A DNA stretch of 9,839 bases from an uncultured Fibrobacterota bacterium. GTDB lineage: Bacteria; Fibrobacterota; Chitinivibrionia; Chitinivibrionales; Chitinispirillaceae. This document shows, in pieces, positions 6,004 to 9,839 of the stretch. A model generated the notes under the pieces. That model did not search any database. It was not told the origin of the DNA and saw nothing but the letters and a program-made list of their open reading frames with translations. Numbering within the stretch: position 1 is the first letter of the stretch; the number at the start of each line of letters is the position of its first letter. The stretch spans positions 1 through 9,839 of the forward strand of contig CAISVC010000513.1 of assembly GCA_903888815.1 (NCBI GenBank). Direction: 5' to 3'. The position numbers and the translations under genes are program-made.

Positions 6004-7656
6004 CTACCATTTATACTTAGCCGCAATGGGAAACCGCCGGCCCACGCCGAACGCCTTGGGGGTAACTTTCAGTCCCGGGGCCGCCTGACGCCGCTTGTAT
6101 TCGCTGCCGGCAATCGCGCTGCAGATCCATTGCACGGTCTTTTTATCAAATCCTTTTTCCGTAAGCTCACGGAGCGAATCGCCCCGCTCCACGATTCCTT
6201 CCAGAATCGCATCAAGCATCGGATAGGGCGGCAGCGTATCCTGGTCGGTCTGGTTGGGTCGCAGCTCCGCGGAAGGCGGCTTGTCGAGCGTTGCGGCCGG
6301 GATGATTTCGCGACCGGCAGCGGTATTGATAAAACGGGCGAGCCTGTAGACCATCCCTTTCGGCAGATCGGAAATCACGCTCAGGCCGCCGTTCATGTCG
6401 CCGTACAGGGTGCAGTAGCCCACCGCCAGCTCGCTCTTATTGCCGGTCGTCAACAGCAAGTGGCCGAATTTATTCGAGAGCGCCATAAGCAGCGTGCCGC
6501 GGATGCGCGCCTGAAGGTTCTCTTCGGCAATGCCCGGCGCGGTTCCTGTAAAGGTTTCGGCGAGTGTCTCCAGGAAAGCAGTAAAAGGCTTTTCAATAGA
6601 GATGACGGAAAATCTGATGCCGAGGTTCGCGGCGAGTTTTTCCGCGTCAGCCACACTTCCTTCCGACGAGTAGCGCGAGGGAAGCGCGATTCCCCAGACG
6701 TTCCCGGACCCGAGCGCCTGCGCCGCAAGCGACGCGGTGAGCGCCGAATCAACGCCTCCCGACAGCCCGATAATGGCCTTTGAAAAGCCGCATTTTCTCG
6801 CGTAATCGCTGACGCCGAGGATAAGCGCGCCGTGCACCGCCTCGACCGTGTCGAAATCAGGCAGAGGCAGGGGTTTCCCCGGCTTTTTTGTGTCAACGGT
6901 CGCTGTTGATTCGGTAAAAGCTCCAAGTCTGGCGCGCAGGGCGCCTTTGCCGTCGAAATACATGCTGCTGCCGTCAAAAATGAGCTCGTCATAGCCGCCG
7001 ACCTGATTGACATAAAGGAAAGGCGTTCCGTGCCGGCGCGCGTGGTTTTTTGCAAGCGATGCTCGCAGGTTTTCCTTGCCCATGTGAAACGGCGATGCGG
7101 CGATATTGATGAACAGGGTTGCCCCTTTCGAAGCCAGCTCGGCGATCGGGTCTCTCTTGTACAGCCGTCCGGTCCAGAGTTCTTCATGGTTCCATGCATC
7201 CTCGCAGATGCTTATGCCGAGCCGCTCACCCTTGAAACCGAACACCCTGACTTTCTGCGCAGGGTCGAAATAGCGGGTCTCGTCAAAAACGTCATAGGCA
7301 GGCAGGAGCGCCTTGGCCTGATGAAATACTATCTTCCCGTTATGGATGAGCACCGCGGCGTTGCAGAGCCGCTTTCCATGCGGGAGCTCATTGGGCAGCG
7401 CCGTGCCGACGAGGATTCCGGTCTGCGGATATTTTTTCGAACATGCGCATATTTTTTCAATCGCTTCCCGGCTGTTCCGTATGAACCAGCGCTGCTCCAG
7501 AAGGTCGCGCGGAGGATATCCCTGAATGAACAGCTCCGGAAAAACGACAAGGTCTGTCCCCTCCTTTGACGCCGACGCAGCGGCCTCGCAGACGCGCTTC
7601 GCGTTTCCGGCCACGTCGCCGACCAGCGGATTGTATTGACAGATTGTAATTTTCAT
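6004..7656 (-). CDS. nadE: Glutamine-dependent NAD+ synthetase
   Basis: 550 residues. Converts deamido-NAD to NAD with ATP, taking ammonia from glutamine, the last step of NAD synthesis. The N-terminal nitrilase-type glutaminase domain (1 to about 255) has the Glu41 (VVFPELFIQGYPPRDLL), Lys115 (FHQAKALLPAYDVFDE) and Cys151 (GISICEDAWN) triad. The C-terminal synthetase domain (about 270-550) has the ATP pyrophosphatase loop SGGVDS (299-304), the LLTTGNKSELAVGYCTLYGDMNGG region and ELRPNQTDQDTLPPYPMLD. Presence of both domains shows the glutamine-dependent form. The ATG at 7656 is chosen because the protein then begins MKITICQYNPLVGD like its relatives; a 16-codon upstream extension is not family-like. 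The ribosome binding site is weak (GATGAGAT). It converges on obg and is divergent from the nitroreductase gene. Confidence 0.96.
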   Translation of the reverse strand: MKITICQYNPLVGDVAGNAKRVCEAAASASKEGTDLVVFPELFIQGYPPRDLLEQRWFIRNSREAIEKICACSKKYPQTGILVGTALPNELPHGKRLCNAAVLIHNGKIVFHQAKALLPAYDVFDETRYFDPAQKVRVFGFKGERLGISICEDAWNHEELWTGRLYKRDPIAELASKGATLFINIAASPFHMGKENLRASLAKNHARRHGTPFLYVNQVGGYDELIFDGSSMYFDGKGALRARLGAFTESTATVDTKKPGKPLPLPDFDTVEAVHGALILGVSDYARKCGFSKAIIGLSGGVDSALTASLAAQALGSGNVWGIALPSRYSSEGSVADAEKLAANLGIRFSVISIEKPFTAFLETLAETFTGTAPGIAEENLQARIRGTLLMALSNKFGHLLLTTGNKSELAVGYCTLYGDMNGGLSVISDLPKGMVYRLARFINTAAGREIIPAATLDKPPSAELRPNQTDQDTLPPYPMLDAILEGIVERGDSLRELTEKGFDKKTVQWICSAIAGSEYKRRQAAPGLKVTPKAFGVGRRFPIAAKYKW

Positions 7657-7676
7657 ACTGTATATCTCATCGCAGA

Positions 7677-7704
7677 ATAATAAACACCCTCCGAGAGGAG
7701 TCAC
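7677..7704 (-). promoter_or_regulatory. Possible nadE promoter partly inside repeat copy 2
   Basis: Read on the - strand, GTGACT (7704-7699) is followed after 16 bp by TATTAT (7682-7677), which lies about 20 bp before the nadE start codon. The -35 match is partial (TGAC core) and would be supplied by the terminal inverted repeat of the palindromic element. The spacing is acceptable but the match is modest, so this is a tentative call. Confidence 0.3.
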
Positions 7705-7791
7705 CGAAGAGTGCCTCGCTTCCTGGGGACCCCCACCTGCCTGAAGCAGGCATCCCCCTATGTTCGCTCGACAACCTCGGTGACTCCTCTC
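7693..7791 (+). repeat. Intergenic palindromic repeat, copy 2 (best preserved ends)
   Basis: A 99-bp element bounded by a perfect 15-bp inverted repeat, GAGAGGAGTCACCGA (7693-7707) and its complement at 7777-7791. Inside are CCTCGCTTCC (7714-7723), GGGGACCCCC (7725-7734), an apical hairpin TGCCTG-aag-CAGGCA (7738-7752), CCCCCTATG (7754-7762) and TTCGCTCGACAA (7763-7774). The GGGG at 7725 can pair with the CCCC at 7754 to enclose the apical hairpin. It occupies the gap between divergently transcribed nadE and the nitroreductase gene, so it is part of their promoter region. No transposase gene is nearby. Confidence 0.85.
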
Positions 7792-7918
7792 ATCTTCCAG
7801 CGATCATGAAGAAAATAGGCTTGCCGACACTGGCGGCGCAACTGTGGAAAAAAATAGATTATCCAGAGTTCATTTATTGAATGATCACTTTTATTGGCGT
7901 GTTAACAATGGAGGCATC

Positions 7919-8509
7919 ATGTCCAGAGAAGTCAATACCCGTCAGGTAGAGTATGGGTGCAGCGACCTTTTCCCGAACCGCTGGTCGCCGCGGGCGATGT
8001 CCGGCGAGCCGATGTCCGGCGCCGAGATCATGGCGCTTTTCGAGGCTGCACGCTGGGCGCCTTCGTGCAACAACAGCCAGTCGTGGCGGTTCCTCTATGC
8101 AAGGAGAGACACAAAAAACTGGGAGCTGTTTTTCAACCTTTTAATGGAAGGTAACAGGCTCTGGTGCAAAAACGCGTCCGCACTCATGGTAATCGTCGCG
8201 AAGAAAACATTCGACTCCGGTACTACCGTTATACCCACCTTTGCGTATGATACCGGAGCGGCGTGGGAAAACCTTGCGCTGCAGGCAGGCCTTTCGGGGC
8301 TTGTGGCTCACGGCATGGCAGGATTCGACTACGCTGCGGCAAGAAAAGAACTCCATGTCCCGGACGACTATGAGGTCATGGCCATGGCGGCAATCGGAAA
8401 ACCGGGGAAAAAAGAGGACCTCCCTGAAAAGCTGCGCGAACGCGAAAAACCCAGCGGCCGGAAAAGTGTCGGAGAAATCGCCTTTGAGGGCGGATTCGAA
8501 TCGGTCTGA
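7919..8509 (+). CDS. Nitroreductase-family FMN oxidoreductase
   Basis: 196 residues, a short single-domain nitroreductase. The N-terminal FMN-binding signature is clear: NRWSPRAMSGEPM (Arg21, Ser23, Arg25 of the RRSxR type) and AARWAPSCNNSQSWRF (47-58). The later conserved parts are AYDTGAAWENLALQAGLSGLVAHGMAGFD (109-137), for dimer and cofactor contacts, and MAAIGKPGKKEDLPEKLREREKPSGRK (156-182), the usual C-terminal signature. Such enzymes use NAD(P)H and FMN to reduce nitro compounds, quinones or related substrates; the natural substrate cannot be told from sequence. The ATG at 7919 is preferred because GGAGG (7910-7914) lies just 4 nt upstream and the family homology starts soon after; an in-frame GTG at 7844 would add 25 unconserved residues. 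It appears to be a single-gene unit flanked by two copies of the palindromic repeat. Confidence 0.9.
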   Translation: MSREVNTRQVEYGCSDLFPNRWSPRAMSGEPMSGAEIMALFEAARWAPSCNNSQSWRFLYARRDTKNWELFFNLLMEGNRLWCKNASALMVIVAKKTFDSGTTVIPTFAYDTGAAWENLALQAGLSGLVAHGMAGFDYAAARKELHVPDDYEVMAMAAIGKPGKKEDLPEKLREREKPSGRKSVGEIAFEGGFESV

Positions 8510-8571
8510 AATTTGCTATACCGATAAAGCCCTCGACTCTTGTCAGAGAATAAATAGGTTGCCCCAGATTC

Positions 8572-8675
8572 GGGAATCACCGGGATTGTCGAGCGAACAT
8601 AGGGGGCGGCTTATATAAGCCGCCTGCAGGAGCAGTCTCTGCAGGCAGGAAGCGAGGCAATTTTCGGTGACTCCC
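8572..8675 (-). repeat. Intergenic palindromic repeat, copy 3 (inverted orientation)
   Basis: Read on the - strand, this matches copy 2 closely: 27 of 29 bases in the first arm (8674-8646, the GGAGTCACCGAA...CCTCGCTTCCTG part) and 31 of 34 in the second (CCCCCTATGTTCGCTCGACAA...). The ends GGGAATCACCG (8572-8582) and CGGTGACTCCC (8665-8675) form an 11-bp inverted repeat with one mismatch. The middle is entirely different: a perfect 20-bp palindrome GGCGGCTTATATAAGCCGCC (8605-8624) and a CCTGCAG/CTGCAGG stem (8623-8629, 8639-8645). It lies 62 nt after the nitroreductase stop. Confidence 0.85.
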
Positions 8676-8753
8676 AAAATCAAAGAAACCACGCACTTCT
8701 GGCCGCTGAGTTTCACTCTGTCAACCTTAACTCTTTCGCCACCTTTTCCAGCT

Positions 8754-8782
8754 TTGCTTAAAAATGCGACGATTATTATTTT
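8754..8782 (+). promoter_or_regulatory. Possible promoter for lsrF
   Basis: TTGCTT (8754-8759) and TATTTT (8777-8782) are 17 bp apart in a clearly AT-rich stretch (8755-8825), about 70 bp before the lsrF start codon. The -10 match is modest, and a TATTAT at 8774-8779 is an alternative with poor spacing. The rest of the 8510-8850 gap holds repeat copy 3 and, at 8676-8750, sequence in which I see nothing recognisable. Confidence 0.3.
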
Positions 8783-8850
8783 TAAAGATAGTATTTTTAG
8801 ACTTCTGATTAATAATTGCTGATTATCCCAATCTTCCAAGGAGTTTTACC

Positions 8851-9732
8851 ATGCCCGAAGCGGACGTGTCAAAAAAAGAGAAAAATTTTTACGCCGACAT
8901 TCCCCAGAAAAACGAGCTTTTTTTCCTGAAAGGCTCGAACAACTACGACTGGGGCATGAAAAACCGGCTCGCCCGCATCTTCAACCCGGCCTCCGGCAGG
9001 ACCGTCATGCTCGCGTTCGACCACGGCTATTTCCAGGGTCCGACCACGGGCCTCGAGCGGGTCGACATCTCGATCCTCCCGCTCGCGCCGTACGCGGACG
9101 CGCTCATGCTCACGCGCGGCATCCTGCGCAGCATCATTCCGCCGTCAACGCAGAAGGCGGTGGTCATGCGCGCGAGCGGCGGCCCGAGCATCCTGAAGGA
9201 GCTCTCGAACGAGCAGATTGCGGTTGACATGGAAGACGCGGTGCGCATGAACGTTTCGGCCGTCGCCGTGCAGGTGTTCGTGGGCGGCGAATTCGAGACC
9301 CAGTCGGTGCACAACCTGACGCGGCTCGTTGACGCAGGCATGCGCGCCGGCATTCCGGTGCTTGGCGTTACCGCGGTCGGCAAGGACATGGTGAGAGACG
9401 CCAAGTACATGCGGCTGGCTGTCCGCATCTGCGCCGAACTCGGCGCCGCGTTCGTGAAAACCTATTACGTGGAACAGGATTTCGAGTCCGTGACCGCCTC
9501 GTGCCCGGTGCCGATCGTGATCGCGGGCGGCAAAAAGCTGCCCGAACCCGAGGCGCTTGACATGGCATATAACGCGATCTCCCGCGGCGCATCCGGCGTT
9601 GACATGGGACGGAACATTTTCCAGTCCGATGCCCCGACCGCCATGATCCAGGCGGTGCGCAAGGTGGTGCATGAAGGCATGAAGCCGAAAGAGGCGTTCG
9701 AATTTTACGAAAAGATGAAAAAAAGTAACTGA
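8851..9732 (+). CDS. lsrF: LsrF-type 3-hydroxy-5-phosphonooxypentane-2,4-dione thiolase (DeoC/FbaB aldolase family)
   Basis: 293 residues, near-identical in length and very similar throughout to E. coli LsrF, which transfers an acetyl group from processed phospho-AI-2 to CoA in autoinducer-2 breakdown. Shared blocks include RIFNP, TVMLAFDHGYFQGPTTGLER (51-70), LTRGILRS, VTAVGKDMVRD, KTYYVE, CPVPIVIAGGKKLPE and GASGVDMGRNIFQSD. The Schiff-base lysine is Lys203 in KTYYVE, the same number as in E. coli LsrF, within a TIM-barrel class I aldolase fold. The start is well supported: AAGGAG (8838-8843) lies 7 nt before the ATG. No other lsr gene (lsrACDB, lsrK, lsrR, lsrG) is next to it, so an AI-2 role is not proven by context, and an aldolase role on another sugar phosphate is possible. 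Confidence 0.9.
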   Translation: MPEADVSKKEKNFYADIPQKNELFFLKGSNNYDWGMKNRLARIFNPASGRTVMLAFDHGYFQGPTTGLERVDISILPLAPYADALMLTRGILRSIIPPSTQKAVVMRASGGPSILKELSNEQIAVDMEDAVRMNVSAVAVQVFVGGEFETQSVHNLTRLVDAGMRAGIPVLGVTAVGKDMVRDAKYMRLAVRICAELGAAFVKTYYVEQDFESVTASCPVPIVIAGGKKLPEPEALDMAYNAISRGASGVDMGRNIFQSDAPTAMIQAVRKVVHEGMKPKEAFEFYEKMKKSN

Positions 9733-9839
9733 TTTTTCATTAGCTAAAGGCACCTGTTTGGGTATCGGGTGGGCGTCAGTGTGCTGAAACAGGTTTCGTT
9801 TGACCCGTACCCTCAAGTCTCTGCGGAATTGAAATCTAA
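9733..9839 (+). other. Non-coding tail after lsrF with a loose inverted repeat
   Basis: ACCTGTTT (9752-9759) is complementary to AAACAGGT (9787-9794) across a 27-nt loop, and GGGTATCGGGT (9760-9770) loosely complements GACCCGTACCC (9802-9812); the two pairings cross, so they could form alternatives. No T-run follows, so it is not a standard terminator. No start of a further gene can be supported before the window ends. Confidence 0.3.

Noticed and set aside
5861..6088. Small + strand reading frame in the obg-nadE gap
   Set aside because: Its first half is the long hairpin and its second half is antisense to the nadE 3' end; it has no ribosome binding site and no family features.
7693..7791. 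Rho-independent terminator
   Set aside because: The stem is long and GC-rich but no run of T follows on either strand, and it lies between divergent gene starts.
5681..8675. CRISPR array from the three similar repeats
   Set aside because: The copies are 1-2 kb apart with genes between them, differ in orientation and length, and have no regular spacers or cas genes.
8510..8850. Riboswitch upstream of lsrF
   Set aside because: The gap is explained by repeat copy 3 and an AT-rich promoter-like stretch; I see no known aptamer pattern.

Overview
This window is a chromosomal stretch from a GC-rich bacterium. It is dense with housekeeping genes, and nothing in it looks like a phage, plasmid or large insertion sequence. 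The mix (a Hanks-type kinase with one membrane span, RimO, FmdB, Obg, glutamine-dependent NAD synthetase) and the divergence of the proteins suggest a little-studied Gram-negative lineage, perhaps a metagenome-assembled genome. The phylum cannot be fixed from sequence alone.

Left block (1-4254, + strand): the 3' part of a phosphohexomutase gene is followed after 3 nt by a transmembrane Ser/Thr kinase with a TPR-like C-terminal half. Next comes a near-textbook yefM-yoeB toxin-antitoxin module with its own promoter and a TGTACA-hexamer operator. rimO starts 13 nt after yoeB, so its transcription probably depends on the toxin-antitoxin promoter or on read-through. Middle block (4314-5672, + strand): a small FmdB-type zinc-ribbon protein and the ribosome-assembly GTPase Obg. 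Right block: nadE on the - strand (7656-6004) converges on obg; then on the + strand come a short nitroreductase-family protein and a very well conserved LsrF-type thiolase/aldolase.

The least expected material is between genes. Each of the three gene-free gaps longer than 250 nt (5673-6003, 7657-7918, 8510-8850) carries one copy of a roughly 85-105 bp imperfect palindromic repeat. The copies share a terminal stem and conserved internal blocks but have different apical hairpins. Between copies 1 and 2 the terminal stem shows two compensated base-pair changes, which points to selection on structure. The first gap also holds a separate 157-nt hairpin (5831-5987) whose arms form about 44 pairs. 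Its three simple stem mismatches are all G-U on the + strand, and a perfect TATAAT lies upstream, so it may be a structured RNA. These repeats and the long hairpin are the best candidates for something undescribed.
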